From: Theodoxus fluviatilis
Taxonomy: Eukaryota; Mollusca; Gastropoda; Cycloneritida; Neritidae
NCBI GenBank assembly: GCA_034096865.1
Contig: JAWQFJ010000461.1
Coordinates: forward strand, 1 to 64,000
DNA length: 64,000 bases
Direction of reading: 5' to 3'
Shown here: positions 1 to 14,000 of the stretch, in pieces
Numbering within the stretch: position 1 is the first letter of the stretch
Layout of the letters: the number at the start of each line of letters is the position of its first letter
The notes under the pieces: generated by a model
Database searches by the model: none
What the model saw: only the letters and a program-made list of their open reading frames with translations
What the model was told of the DNA's origin: nothing
Made by a program: the position numbers and the translations under genes

Positions 1-31
1 CCCCCCCCCCCCCGCCCCCGCCCCCCCCCCC
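1..31. repeat. Poly-C tract at window start
   Basis: Nearly pure C with two G interruptions. It abuts the repeat that follows. Confidence 0.95.
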
Positions 32-49
32 TTTTAGTCGAGAGGTTTT

Positions 50-1470
50 TGTTTTTTTTAATATGCCAAAACCTGAGGAGTTCAGCGCCCAGCGGTTTTT
101 TATTGCAAAGTGTATTCAAAAAAGATTCATCAGAAATTTCGAAATTATAAAAAGAAAAGAAAAAAAAAGCCCAAACCCGGGTACATGTACAAGTACATTG
201 AATATATTCGTCATTGCGCGGACATATGAAATTTCAAATTCCCTGCAGCATCGATTAAGAAACTACTCTGAGTTTAGAATCGATAAACTTATGGACAGAC
301 CAAGGAGTAGGCTACTTGGGACAGACGAAAAAATCAATTGATAAAGAAGTTGAACCATAAGGAACTAAGGTACAGGTTAAGGGGTAAAATTGTCCCAAAT
401 ACAACAACGTTTTCATTTTTTGTTAAAACAAAATAGTTATTATTCAAAAGGCCACCGGCCCATTTTCATTGATGATCGATCCCTGGTGCTTACAACATTT
501 CATTTATCCCTAGAGCGGGACAGTTTAAATCAAAACCTTGAAAACTGCCTGCTTCCGCGGATTCCTGAGCTTCATATCTCGTCCCTTTATGTCGCCAGAC
601 ACTCTGCTTTGTACACATGGCTCCGCACCAATGTTAAAAGTTGGTTTCCGGTTAACGAAGATTTTTTTCTATAAAAGCTGAACGAGTAAATATTGAGTAA
701 CCATATACATATGCTCGGAAAGGACATTCATTCTTCTTTATGATCCCGTTTACAGATCACGATTATCTTAACTCAGCGCTGCGCAGCTGGGCGTCAAAGT
801 GAGTACCCCCCGAAAATGAACTTGCAAAACGACTTTTTCCGTTTCTTAAATTCATAAAATAATCAGATGCAACAGTATTTTGTAAAACTAAACGTCAAAC
901 GATAGCCCAACCATTTATCTTTAAGACAACATGCGTTTTGAAGAGAAAACAAAAAGGGTGTGTCTTCTACGGGCTTTGAAAGTCAGGAGGCGTTAACACG
1001 TTTTGCAGGCAAAAACGCTGGTTTTAAGGCCTTTTTCTCGGGTGACAGTGTGGTATTGTCCATATCTCAGCGTGTTTACAAGGTACAGCAATGGAACTTG
1101 GCAGCCATAAAAACAAGTCTTTTGTCTAGACGCACACCAAACATTATGTCAATACCTTAAAAGTGCAAGTGTCTACAAGCATCTTAAGGCGGTAAGTTAA
1201 GGTCGGCACTGAAGCAAAAGTTACGAATAGGAAAACATTGGGCTTCTGCATGCACATAAATAACGTTTCAAGGTACCTACGTCTGAAATTTTATTAACTT
1301 CGAACCCCGGGCTAAGCGCATGGACAAGTGTGCAAAATGTCAAGAAAATCCGTCCAGTAGTTTTTGAGAAATCAGCCGTTAAGTCGGGGCAGACAGACAG
1401 ACACACACACAGACAGATAGAGTCTGTAGGACCTTCAGTAAACCTGGAGGGATAAATCGGTAATTCCCAT
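50..1470. repeat. Dispersed repeat, long copy (family also at 43,668)
   Basis: The left end (AATATGCCAAAACCTGAGGA, GCGCCCAGCGGTTTTTTA) recurs at 44,070-44,107. The right end (1,330-1,465: CCGTCCAGTAGTTTTTGAGA, AGCCGTTAAGTCGGG, a CAGA tract, CAGTAAACCTGGAGGG) recurs in reverse complement at 43,675-43,800. The interior has no recognisable gene; two small open frames (63-341, 390-674) have no familiar motif. Confidence 0.55.
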
Positions 1471-1672
1471 CCTGAATTGTATATAAGCGTCCCTATATAG
1501 TTTTTTTTTGTGTCAGATCACGGTTCAGGGTTACACAAGAAGTTTTTAAAGTTAAAGAGTCATAGTAAAAGGAGTATATTCTATCACTGTTTTGGTTTCT
1601 AAACTAGTGCCTATCCCTAATCTGTTATAAATCTGCCAATGAGTTCTCTTCCTCCCCTCATGGTGTCTCAGG

Positions 1673-2034
1673 GAGAGAGAGAGAGAGAGAGTATTGAGAT
1701 GTAGAGACGAGAGATGGGGGGGGGGGGGGGGGGGGGGGGGGGGAGGGAAGGAGGGAAGGGGGAGGGGAGGGGGAAGGAGAGAGGGAGGGAGGGAGAAGGA
1801 GGAGAGAGGGAGGGGAGGGAGAGGGAGGGGGGGGGGGGAAGAGGAGGGAAGGAGAAGAGGGGAGGGAGGGAAGGACTGGGAAGAGGGGGAGGGAGGGAGG
1901 GAAATAAATAGAGGGGGGAGGGAGGGAGCGGCGAGGGAAGAAAGGAGGGAGGGTATAAAGGTGGAGAGATGGGAGGGAGGAGGGGGAGTGGGGGGGGGGG
2001 GGGAGGGGGACGAAGAGAGAGAGAAGGAGAGGAG
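1673..2034. repeat. G/A purine-rich low-complexity tract
   Basis: (GA)n then a poly-G run (1,717-1,743) and GGGA/GGAG repeats. The glycine-, proline- and arginine-rich frames over it are artefacts. Confidence 0.95.
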
Positions 2035-2541
2035 CTAGATACTATGAATGGAAAAGGTCTTATATGACACGTTCTGCCTTCTACCCGGGCCTCCGATCGC
2101 ACTCTCATCTCCCTTGTGGTGTAGGTCGGTTTGTATTTTCATTGTGGTTTCGGTGGTCCAGTCGACGTGGTGTTGGCTCCGCCGCGCCTTCGCTACGCGA
2201 TGCCTACAGAGGCAAAGGAAGGACACTCGTGACGTCATATTTTTGCGCGCTAACCTAAACTATCTCTCGTGGATTTTCTCCCCTCCCACGTGCTTAATGA
2301 CCTTTACACTAGCCATACCAAAGGCTGGACGCGGTGGACGTTTAGAAAGGTTATCCATCCACCCCTCCACCCCACCCCCCCTCTCTCTCTCATGCTGTGA
2401 GTGCACTTTCAAGAACGCATTCCGTAAAATTCTGGCGTATTGATGTAAATACAAATTTTACAAGTATCACTTTGAAGTGGAAAAGTCCATTTACAAGCAG
2501 AAGGGAAAGTACGCGGAGATGCAGCAACTTTGCCAAGAACA

Positions 2542-2597
2542 CCCCCCCCCCCCCCCCCACCACCCCCCCCCCCCCCCAAAAAAAAAAAAAAAAAAAA
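2542..2597. repeat. Poly-C then poly-A
   Basis: A C run broken by two CAC, directly joined to an A run. Confidence 0.95.
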
Positions 2598-2693
2598 TCC
2601 CCATGGAAGAAGTATCGTGATTTCCGGAGGCAGCAAGCATACTTCAGAAAACGACACGAAAGTTTTCAAGAGGAAGAAACTGCAGAACTGACC

Positions 2694-2753
<60 letters not shown>

Positions 2754-2880
2754 ATAGCATTTGTATAGCGCACTTCTGTACAGCTCAATGCGCTGACATA
2801 GCCACCCACATTCATACGCAGACATTCATCAACAAGCTTACCAACATAATACAAAATATAATGCAACCTACAGACCTGAG
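2694..2880 (-). mobile_element. SINE-like copy with (AAT)n tail
   Basis: (AAT)n followed by TGAATAGCATTTGTATAGCGC and TCAATGCGCTGAC resembles the widespread invertebrate SINE-type repeat with an ATAGCGC...GCGC core next to an AAT tail. The outer limit is uncertain. Confidence 0.45.
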
Positions 2881-3906
2881 AATGGAAACATACATGATCA
2901 TGAGAAGAAAAATCAAACAAAAACCAGTCGAAACATGTGAGTCTTCAGTTGCGATCTTCTCCCGAGTACCTGACACCCCCTACCAGTCCGAAGATGGAAC
3001 ATATGAAGAAACGATAATTATGTCAGCAAGTGTGTCCCATGCAACACCAGGAAATCATGCAACGTTCGTGACTCCCGCAAGTACGCTTGAACTTGTGGGG
3101 AAGGGTGTGCTACCGTGTGATATGTCTGCACGAAAATCACCCCGGAAGAGCTCATCAAGTTCTCCTGACAATCGTGCTAATGACGTTCTGGCAGGTGTAT
3201 CAGCCTGTCCACGAGGCCAAGACAATAATGCTAGTGTACTTTTGAAGGCACTATTCTCATTGAACCCATGGACTCGTCTGAGGTCATTCAGCAGCTCAAG
3301 AAAGGAGTGAACGGGTCGGAGCTTGTTCGTGCACGGTGTGACGGTTGTGCTGAGCCCCTAATATCTTGGATACCGAGTTCGGCGTGTGCACGTGCAGCGC
3401 ACTGCCCTGACTGCTTTTCGCGGACAGATCGCCTGAAACGTGACAGCACAAAGTAGAAAATAGATTCGCGGCTGCCGAACGGTAAGAATGCTTTGCCTCA
3501 GAATATGTGATGGACTTGACATTTGAACACGAAGTCTTTCTTCCAGTGTAGGGAACCCCGCATCGTAGCCTTTGTCCTTCATTAGTTAACGTGTTGATGA
3601 AAATTGTTCAGAATTACTGCTCGGTGTAGGTTGCAGTTAAGGTTTAATAGTGTGTGTTTATTTTGTTTGTTTACTCACTTGTGGGTATTTACTCACTTGT
3701 GGTTATTTACTCTGAGAGCCGAGGCTTGTAGTATGTTTGTCCCCAGGTAGTACGCCCACGCCGACGCGCAGTACTAACTAACTGTGACCTTACCGTACCG
3801 CATGTGGTTTCTTGCTACTATCAGTATCAGAAGAATTTGTCTGGATTGCAAGTTGTGAATCGTTGTTGAAAATTGTATCGATTTAAGCTATCCTGCATGT
3901 CAGGTT

Positions 3907-4001
<95 letters not shown>
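3907..4001. repeat. (TG)n
   Basis: A pure TG tract of about 47 units. Confidence 0.97.
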
Positions 4002-4002
<1 letters not shown>

Positions 4003-4059
4003 GTTTATGCGCAACCTGCTTCATTACCTTGCGCGTTTTGTTAATCTGTATTAGTTTTT

Positions 4060-4130
4060 GAATTTTGATTGTTGTAAACCATTTCGTCTATGGGCCGAAG
4101 GCCCGACGAATAAAGTGTCAATCAATGTCT
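4060..4130 (+). repeat. Repeat tail with GGGCCGAAGGCCC hairpin and AATAAA
   Basis: TATGGGCCGAAGGCCCGACGAATAAAGTGTCAATCAATG has a GGGCC/GGCCC hairpin, AATAAA and a short CAAT tail. It looks like the 3' end of a retroposed sequence; the parent is not identified. Confidence 0.35.
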
Positions 4131-4160
4131 GCTGTCTGTCTCTCTGTGTTTCTCTCTCTG

Positions 4161-4347
<187 letters not shown>

Positions 4348-4781
4348 TCACAGTGTGCGAGTGTTTGCTCATAGGTGTGTAGCTGCAAGTGCCGTTACTC
4401 GTGTGCCCGTTATGAGGGCGTGGCTCCTCTGTGCCTTCTGCCTGTCTTGTGTGCTGACACGTCGTGCTTAGTCATCTTCCACCACCACCCTCGAGGATGT
4501 TGATTGATGGTGGCATTGAATAGAGATACCCGTCTTGAGCGCCTGCCGTCTACATGCACCTGTGCTGAGGAAACGGAGAAGGAAATGACCGAACACAATC
4601 AGCTGCCATTGGGAGAGTGAAGGGGTGGGGTGGGGGGGGTGGGAGAGAATTAGGTGTGTGGATAGCAAGCCATCGAAATACTCACACAAGGTATCGTGTC
4701 CTTAGACTTAGAGGAGAACCTTAGGGAAGAGGTGGGTGGTGGGTGGGGTACAGGAGCAGGATAGGGATAGGGCGGTAGGGG

Positions 4782-4784
<3 letters not shown>

Positions 4785-4860
<76 letters not shown>
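4785..4860. repeat. (TG)n
   Basis: A pure TG tract preceded by a GGT-rich stretch. Confidence 0.97.
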
Positions 4861-4861
<1 letters not shown>

Positions 4862-5689
4862 AGTAGAGAGTCGTGATGGTGTGAGTTACATTGAGGCAGT
4901 CACCAGCCGGCTGCAAGACAAACAGTCTTAGGGCGCCAGTTGTTCTCTCACACATCACTGAGGCTGTATTGACCAAGCCGCCCGTCTGTCGCCCACCACC
5001 CGTCTCCCTCTACCCGCCCTTTCCTTCCACGGCAGTCCTCTACTCTGACCATGCTGCAGAGCAAACAGCCCACCTGGGCCTGCCCACAGTAGTCCCGCTC
5101 CCTTCTCAGCCCGTCGTTAGGGCCTCCTGGCATGAAACTTCAGTGACAGTTAATGGAACTTTCTAGAGAATCCGATTTGCCGCTGCCGTGCTGCCTCTCA
5201 TTCCAGCCCGAGTCCGGTCGTGACGTTTTGCACTTAGAACCACCAGCGTCAAGGCGTGTTCGTTGTGTCCTCAATGTGTGTGGTTTAGATTGCATCTTCT
5301 AATCAGGTGTTGAATGAGGGCGCTTTGGGGGTATGTAGATATAGTGCCATTTTGAAATATTTCAACTCGTGATAACGTACATTTTATTCATAAAAATATG
5401 AAAGATATATTTTTAGAAGACGCTGACCCCACAACTGTAGGCATTTGGAAGGGAAGTGTAAACGCTTTTCTTTCAATCTGATTTCTGCAACGTATTTTTA
5501 GTCCAAGTTCTGCATTGCGATACAATTCCGCCGTGTGAAGACTCTGCAAATCATTGTTAAATAGCGAAGGTGTGTGTGCTTCAGTGTTCCCACAGCAGGA
5601 AACTCGCTCGTGTACTGTTCTCTCATGCAGTAGCAGCTCATGTACCACCACCCCCTCCCACGACCCCCACCCCTGCCTCCCACCACCCA

Positions 5690-6130
5690 GTGAGACTAGC
5701 ATCACCTGTACGAGATCCCGCTTCGTCACGAGAAGTGGAGGGGTGGGGGCGACCCTTGCCTGTCCTGGGGCAAGGGCAGCCCACAGGAGAGGGGGCGGCG
5801 TTGCGAAAGCGTGGGGGGAGTCGCTATCAGGATTGATTGTGCAAGTGGGAGGGCGGATTTCCTGCCCTGCAGTGGGCGCAGCGCGAGGCCGGCCGCCGGG
5901 GTGGTGCTTGGTGCTGCGCAAGAAGCGAGCTGCTGTCCCATTCGGGGTAGCTGCTCAGCCAGGGTGGGACGGACTAGCGGGTAGAGGGGCAGGGGCTGAG
6001 AAGTCGGCTTGCAGGACCTGCCTGCAAGCAGGCCTGCCCTGGCTAGGAGCGGAAGAGCTTTAGACAAGCTTATCAGTCAATAAGGTGACGTCCTAGAGAC
6101 TGCTCCACGCGGACTGGCTCGTTCCTCGGG
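5690..6130. promoter_or_regulatory. CpG-rich block, possible promoter
   Basis: GC-rich with many CpGs, densest at 5,840-5,960, in an otherwise AT-richer region. It could be a CpG-rich promoter or a conserved exon region, but I found no TRIP11 first exon here. Confidence 0.25.
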
Positions 6131-7528
6131 CTGGCTCAGCAGGGCCGACTCCGAGCAAATAAAGTTGCTGTTTGCTCAGTGATTAATCAAATATGTTGAC
6201 ATATTGCGAGGTTCAAAAAGACGTCGAGTTGGTGGCCAAGCCAGTCTTGGGTATGGGTCTGGGTACCATGGTGTGGTGGGTCCTTTCCCCTTTCCCCATA
6301 ACCCCCACCCCCACCCCCATCCCATACTCCTTGTCGCCTCTCACTCATTCCTCTCGCACACACTGTCTCGCACACTCTCGCACTCCACCCGCCCCTACAC
6401 TTGAGTGCTGTTCCCCTACCCCTTCGCCCCCTACTTCCACCCTCTCACGTTCGCACCCCCTTCCTTCGACTCCACTACCCACCCCACCCCTCCGTCTTCT
6501 TCCTGTCCTCTCTACCAGCTTTCCCGCCCAAAACGCTTATCTCTGGGGCAAAGTCCACGCCTTCCGTAGTCTATCCTCATTCCCTTCTTGGCAAGGCTCG
6601 GGTGGAGAAGGTGGACCATCGCGACCATCCCCTACAGCCTGTCTCTCGCTTCTCACGTAGGTGGAAACAACTTTTTTGAGCGAGTCGGTCATCTTGAATG
6701 ACTGTTGCCTGTGGGCAAAGATTTATTGATGGCGGATCGATAGGGTCTCGTCAGGGGTCCCTGAGGCGTGGCAGTGCAGGGCGGTGGCGTGGGGCCTGTC
6801 TTCTGTTGACCTTGCATGCTGGTGACCTGTCACAGCGTCTTTGACCTCCACACTAGGGTATGTGTCTTGCCGGTCCTCTGAGGTCACGCGACTGCTAGGA
6901 CCCCGGCCTTTGCTTCGCCCAAGGGCGACAGGATCCTAGCATATGTCGCACGAGAGGCGGTTCACCTTGCTAAATTAGCGTCTCGAGTTTTCCGATTTTA
7001 TAGTTGTAGGTTTGGTTTCTGTTCGAAATCTGTTGAGTTTTGTATGGAGGAGGGGGAGAAATTTAAAAATAAGTCGTGATTGACAGTTCGTCAGTTCTGT
7101 GCAATTTCGTCTTACGGAACCGGCTCTTAACGTCTGTAAAAGTTAGGAACAAACTTGTGCGTTAAGGCCAGGATTTTCTAGTTTCGGTTGGGTCATGCTT
7201 TTTCCAAGTGCTAGTGGGGTTAAAGTGACAGAGTGCAAAACTTGGAAGGGCTTGGTGCGGCGAGTCTCTAGTGACAGGGAACAGCCTGGGTGGCGCGGGT
7301 GTGAGTCAGGGCTGTGTGACAGACAACACGCACATCCTACTCCTAGAGCGGGACACGGCTAGCCATCTGCCTGTCACCTGACAGGGCTCGGTGTCCAAGC
7401 AGCTCTCTGCTCTCTTCCTGTTCACGTGCCGTCTGCTTCCTCGTGGGGTTTTGGTATTCCAGTCTCACAACTAGATCTCCTGATTGGCAAACTTAATGCT
7501 CGGCCCCGTTTTTTTATTCACGTTTGGA
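6131..7528. other. Non-coding stretch, no feature recognised
   Basis: A C-rich stretch (6,280-6,520) and unique-looking DNA without splice-bounded coding signal. Short open frames here are Pro/Ser-rich by composition. Confidence 0.4.
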
Positions 7529-7545
7529 GGGGGGGGGGGGGGGGA

Positions 7546-7598
<53 letters not shown>
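7529..7598. repeat. Poly-G then (GA)n
   Basis: Sixteen G followed by about 26 GA units. Confidence 0.96.
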
Positions 7599-7600
<2 letters not shown>

Positions 7601-7777
7601 TATAGAGAGAGGAATACAATAACAGCATATGATATGGTATGTGTATGAAACAGCATGTATTCTGATCTTCTGTGCATTCGAACCGTGAAGAGATAGTGAA
7701 TGCGCACTTTTGCATACAATCCTCGCGCTGTATGCATAGCGCGTGTAATCGCAGTGTGTGATCAATGCTGCGCGTCA

Positions 7778-7824
7778 CATTCAGCGTGGCTGAGACTATA
7801 CTATAGTCTCAGCCACGCTGAATG
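7778..7824. repeat. 47-bp perfect inverted repeat
   Basis: The arm CATTCAGCGTGGCTGAGACT plus ATA is followed by one C and then its exact reverse complement: 23-bp arms around a single base. Confidence 0.95.
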
Positions 7825-8253
7825 CGCGAGTCACTCACTCACTAGTCACGTTAACGTCACGTGACTTTACACACCGTTAGAAGCCAAAGAGTTTATGGTT
7901 GCAGTATTTCATTCCTGATCTTATCGATGCGGGTTAGATTCTCAACCTGCCTCACGCTTGTTGAGGACCAGATGTCCAGTGGCTGTAGCCACCAGTGATG
8001 TGGCAACTCCGTTGTTTCTTGTAGTCGTTTCCTTGCCCAACCAAGGCATTCTCAAATAGGCAGAGCAGCATGTGGCTGGAGCGTCTCCGGAACAACCGCC
8101 TGAAGTTGGTCGAATTTCGCCAGGGTTTTCACGGAGTGGTTTACTGGCTTGTTGCAATGTGAAGGCTTTTCTCAGCGTTCAACCGCAATCCCATTTGTTT
8201 TCTCTTGTATCAAGACTCCATCCCTTCTTCTCATCCTAACCGCTTATCTTCCT
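7825..8253. other. Non-coding stretch before CA tract
   Basis: Contains ACGTTAACGTCACGTGAC (7,847 on), with overlapping CRE-like and E-box CACGTG motifs. No gene is recognised. Confidence 0.3.
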
Positions 8254-8324
8254 CACACACACACGCGCGCGCGCGTGCACACACACACGCACGCACGCAC
8301 GCACACACGCACGCACACACACAC
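8254..8324. repeat. (CA)n/(CG)n compound tract
   Basis: CACACA, CGCGCG and CGCACGCA blocks. The alternating purine-pyrimidine composition favours Z-DNA. Confidence 0.95.
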
Positions 8325-9056
8325 CTTCCATCTTGCTCACTACACATTGCAAATAAGTGGCGCAGCAAAAGTTAGCGTCTGTCATCCCTACTAGTGTGTA
8401 ATTAGGAACTGCAGTGCTGCGTACGGTGAAGGGCCAGGTTGAGGGGTGGGAGAGGGATCATGCCCCCCTCATCCCCACCCCTCCCCCCAACCAGCCCCTT
8501 GGCCTATTCATGTCTATTCCCTGCTTTACTTTGACTAATCCATCTGCCTCGCACCTTCGTCGACAGTAGCCTACTGCCCCTTGACCCAACGCGATTTGCC
8601 GTTTCTAAATTTCCCGAGTTGTTTCTTCAACTAACAGCTTAATTGTTGGTACAGAAGACCAAATTGTAATTGAGGGAGTGATTGCTCTGCGTTATTTCGA
8701 TCTGCGATTGTGCTGGGACATTGGCATTCACATGCAACCTGGATCTTTAAAACAATTGTACACATACGTACGTACACACATACACGAATGCGAACACGTA
8801 CAGAAATGTGGCTGTCACTTGCATCCCGTAGTCGATGATTCTCGGTAACAGGGGCTTTGTGATGGCCGAGAAAGAGTGGGCGAGGTGTGCTGTGATGTGC
8901 TGTGCTGGCTTCTGACACACCGCTATTAGAGCGAGCACCCAGGACTGAATAACCCGGAAAATCCACCCACGCAGGGAGGTGCGAGGTGCGTGGCGGCTGC
9001 GGTTTTTTCTTGCCCACCTTTATGCAGGTGTCACCTGTCGAGCGTTCACCCGTAGC

Positions 9057-9058
<2 letters not shown>

Positions 9059-9092
<34 letters not shown>
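9059..9092. repeat. Poly-C (34)
   Basis: Unbroken run of C. Confidence 0.97.
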
Positions 9093-9550
9093 AGCACCTT
9101 GCTTTACAGTTGCCGCCACTACCACTTGCAGTTACCGCCTCTACTGCGTCTTTAGAGTGGTGAGCACTGTTATCTGGGCCCCGACCACCTACCAATACTA
9201 TGGGCTTTCCTCTAGCGCCTCTCATCTCCGTTAGTGCTGTCTGATGCAGATGCAAAGAGTAATACATGTACTGACTTGGAAAACGACTTCCCAGTTCAGC
9301 CACCCAGATCTGGGTCATGTACTCACTAGGGCAGGGTCAGCGTCAGCCTTCCCTGGCTTTCTAACTGCCCTGAGATGACGTCCACCAGGGAGCTCTGCTA
9401 ATTGAGACTTTAGTGGTGTGTCTAGTCATCTGGTGGTGAAATGTGGGGTTGACTGGGCGCCATCTTACTGTAGAGGACAATGATAGAATTCAGTTCATAG
9501 GGCTACCGGGCTATTGCAGTAGTGATTCATGGAAGGCGTGGGGGATGGGA

Positions 9551-9580
9551 GGTGTGTGTGTGTGCATGCACACATATGCA

Positions 9581-9662
<82 letters not shown>
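9551..9662. repeat. (TG)n then (GA)n compound microsatellite
   Basis: TG with GCATGCA interruptions, then a pure GA tract from 9,602. Confidence 0.96.
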
Positions 9663-9665
<3 letters not shown>

Positions 9666-10071
9666 CAGGCATGTGAGGCAGGGGAAAAGGAGACAGGAGG
9701 GCGGCAGGGGGAATGTAAAGCCCCATCACTATGGCTTGACCTTGTCCAGTGGGGTCAAGACAGGCCTTGTCTCATCAACCACTGAGATGTCCAGCCAGTG
9801 AAGCTTGTTTGCCATGGTCTTCACTTTGAAGGCTGCACATCTTTTGAGGTGCTGGAGCATTGCATACCTTCAGAATTTGTCCCTGTGGTACAATTTGTTT
9901 GGAGTTGTGGGAGTACATGAATCCCTTGCACAAACAAATGGTAACGTGTATTGTGTCTAATGCTTTTACCAAAGAAGGCCTAACATTTTTAGCTCTCTGT
10001 CCTGTTATGTTGTCTACCTTAGATGCATGAAAATACCATTGCCATCTTTGTTGTCTCTATCTGATGCCATC

Positions 10072-10230
10072 ATCCTGTGGGTTCGGGGAAAGAATTGACC
10101 CACCGCGTCTTCCCTACACGATTCGTAAGAGGTGAATAGGGACACAGTGACTTGATTTGCATAATTTACTCTAAACTGTTCTAGTGATGTTCGTGCTTAC
10201 TGGCTTTACATAGCCTACCTCTGCCTTTTT
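10072..10230 (+). mobile_element. SINE-like dispersed repeat, copy A
   Basis: GTGGGTTCGGGG, AGAATTGACCCACCGCGTCT and CTACACGATTCGTAAGAGG, then TACTCTAAACTGTTCTAGTG, are shared with 15,904 and 57,226. The GGTTCGGGG block is like a tRNA B box, but this is weak evidence. Confidence 0.7.
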
Positions 10231-10273
10231 CCCTTGCTGTGTCATAGTAGCCTTGATTTGTTCAGGTCAGAAG

Positions 10274-10755
<482 letters not shown>

Positions 10756-10912
10756 GCACACACACATGCATGCACACACATATGCACACACAAATCACAC
10801 TCACTCACACATAATCACACACACTCCTCTACCAAAACCTACTCTTGTGGAAGAGAAAGGTGAGTCTGATAAAACTTATCACACCTTTCTGAAGACAAGC
10901 TCTCTCTTGCAG

Positions 10913-11058
10913 GGGTGTCTGGCTGGGATGACTTTGGGGGAGATGAGCTGGACTTTGCAGACAGCATCAGGCTTCAGCAGGAGGTGAACCGCCTGGGCCA
11001 GGAGGTCCAACGTCTGACTGCAGAAAGCCACCACTGGAGGACAGTTGCTGGTCAGCTG
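10913..11058 (+). CDS. TRIP11: TRIP11 exon 1 of window
   Basis: The acceptor is cttgcag and the donor is GTCAGT. The first two bases finish a codon started in an unseen upstream exon, so this is not the first coding exon. It encodes an acidic aromatic stretch (WDDFGGDELDF) and then a coiled coil with LQQEVNRL and HHWRTVA. These align with the human blocks DDMDFGDII, QQEINRL and GHWRHIA. Confidence 0.9.
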
Positions 11059-14000
11059 GTCAGTGTTGCTGCAGCAGCAGTTCCTCTTTACTTCTCTGTA
11101 TCATCATTGTGTAAGCTGTCTTGGGTGTGCATGCTTCTTTTACATCAGCTGTGGTAGTGACAAAGAATTATTTTAATAGATACGTTTGGCAGTTGCCACC
11201 ATAATTTATTAGTTAGGATATGAATATGCTCCTGCCTGTATTGAACTGGGTCAGAGTGCTAAGGATATTTTGTGAAAATGACTAAATATTATCTGGGTTG
11301 CTTAGACACACTAGGTACATTTCTCAGCAAAGATTTTGTAGACATATCGCAGAGATTTTTCCTTTTGGATTGGCAACGTCAGCAGAAAGCACTGATCTGC
11401 AGCATGTGCTGGAAGTGAAGGATCAAGGTCCAGGGGCGTGTTAACTTGTGGGGGTGGATGGCTTGTGGACAGTGCTCTCAGGAGAGCCATCTGTAGATGG
11501 TGTACAGAACTTTGGAGACTTGGGTGGGGACTAGATGCCAGCCAGGCAGCCAGGTGCGGTTTTAGGGCAGGCCAGCTTAGAGTGTTGGCTGTCTGGGAGT
11601 GTTTGCTTGTCTGACCAGGGAGTGACTGGTATGGACCCTAACTAGCTTGGTTAGTGGGAAAGATGGATGGCCCACACTGAGGCCCAAATGAGAGAATCTG
11701 CCATCACCCTGGGTCTGTAACAAGTCCCATCACAGCCCCAATCTCATTTTAAAACTCTGCTTGGAGAGATCAACTAGGTCCAGACACCAACTGAAACTCA
11801 CCCCCCACCCCCCCCCCCCCCCCTTTGAAATTTGAAATGGGTAGTGACGGTTAGTCATTTTGTGTTATCAGTTCATGCACAGGAAGGTAGCATTGAGCCA
11901 GTGGTCTTGCAGCAATTTTGAGGACCTCACCTGAGAGAGAAGGCAAATCTCCTTTATCATGCCCTGAGCCAGGGTTGCTATGAGAAGGAAGAATTTTGTC
12001 TAAACCTTGCTTGGAGGTTATCAGTAGTTTGTGGGCAAGGTTGGCAAAGCAGGCTGGAGGAGGGGGCTGCGAATGTCTTCAGCTGGTACAGAGATAGTGG
12101 CTGGGACGGCCTGGTGTCACCCTCCCCTCTCCACCATCATTCCTGCCTGTCCCCATTGCCCTCCAGGCGGGTTGACGGTCACTTGCTTTCAGGTCCACTG
12201 CTGCTGGACCTCTGCAGGTACCGGCTTTTCTAAACATATTATTTGACTCATGTTTTCATTTTCGTTGTGACAGCTGCGATTATTAAAAATGTATTATCAT
12301 TATTATTTAGATTGTATTCATGGTAGATACGGTGATAGTTCTGTAAGAGAATTCAAACATTATGGAAGCTTGCCTTTTGTCAGGGCAAAGTGCATGACTT
12401 CCAAATGTTAAGGTTGTGGCAAATTGCTGAGTAGTCTGTATGTCCATGTGATTTATGAATTTCCAGTGATGGGCCTATTGCAATACAGACTTCTACAAAC
12501 CTGAATCTTGTGAAGAAATGGACTAAAGTTATGATGATTGAGTTATGATGATTGTCGGATAGGCATCAAAACCTTTCCTTGATTTAAAGCATTTGGGTAA
12601 TGCTTTTCTAACACTTAAGTTCATTCAGTATCACTTTGAAAGGGTTTAGTTTGTGCTTGAAGGTGTCATCGACAGGGGCAAAAAAATTGAAACTAAGACA
12701 AGTGACTTTTGGCGGGATAAGACAAGCATCAGGACAGGGCAGGCGGCCATGTTGACCCAGATCATGTGGGCTGCCTGCTTGCTGGCCTGGCCCCCACTAG
12801 CTCCAGACAAGTGCTGCCAGTGATAACGCCTCCTGGGCCAGTTCAGACGTGGTTAGTGGTTTGCAGGCCTCTGGAAGTCGGCTAAGGCCAAGTCACTCAC
12901 TGCTTGTGTTGCTTCTGTGCATGTGCCTCTTACATTCACAAATGTTCATAGGCAGGCAATCTTTCTTAAAAAATGTTTGAAATGTATGAGTTTTCATTGC
13001 AATGATAAGAAAAAACAAACTGAGAGCTTATCAGGTGTTAATGACATTTAACTCGGACAACTCCACACATTTTAGTAGGCATTTTTGTTCGTAGAATTGT
13101 TCATTTTGTGGTTTGATTTGTTTCAGAGTGAGTCCAAGGAGGGTGCAGATTCTTCTGTGCAACAGGTGGAGCAGCTATCAGAATGGAAGGCCAAAGTAAA
13201 GGTAGGCTATTTCTGCATTTGTCTCCAGTTGTTCATTTCACTGTCTTCATGACCCACCTCTGTGTTTTGCTGTCTTTGCTATCATCACGTGAACTCATGA
13301 CAAATTGGCCTGTTGTAGATGCTGAGCTTGTCGGAGCTTCTTCTAAGCTGTAGATCGCAGTTAGGACTAGAAGCTTAATGCTTGCAGGATTCACATACTA
13401 TAATAACTTTCTACAGGGGGAGTAGAGCTCTCTGACTGCCATCTTAGTGCTGTGATCAGCCATGGATTAGGTTTGTTAAATTGGCCTGATTGTCCCCTTT
13501 GGCGGTGTGACTTGTGTTCTCTGTGGTGTGTCAGTGGTGAGACGATGATCTCACTCTGGGCAGGGGCGTGTAATGCCATGACTGACTTGCCCTGCAAAAC
13601 TTCAGGGAATTTTGGGGAGAAAACTAAAAAATACATTATAACAGGAAAGGTCAGTTTGAATGCATTGAGGCAACTCAGAATGTTTGCTAGGTTGTTTATT
13701 CAATGAAGTGAAAATACCTCCAGCCTCATCTTTTCATGCCATTTTAATTGTAGAAAGAAAAAAACAACCTCTTATTATACTTAGATCTCCTTTCTAAAAA
13801 TACTTTTAGAGATATAAATTCAATTTTTTGTTCAACATATGAATTAAATGACTGTTATGTGTACAAAATTAGTTTTTTTTATAAGACAGGCATTTTACCT
13901 ATTGAATGTTTGTTGAAGCAGTTACACATTTGTGTAGATTTCCTTCCCCAGAATGAACCCAGAGAAAACAATTTACAAAGGTGTTAAAAAAGAAAAAAGG

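Noticed and set aside
2750..3310. 186-codon plus-strand frame
   Set aside because: Starts inside a SINE-like repeat and shows no known domain or splice-bounded conservation; kept open only as an unknown.
5554..6063. GC-rich open frames on both strands
   Set aside because: Composition bias of a CpG-rich block; no domain and no phase link to TRIP11.
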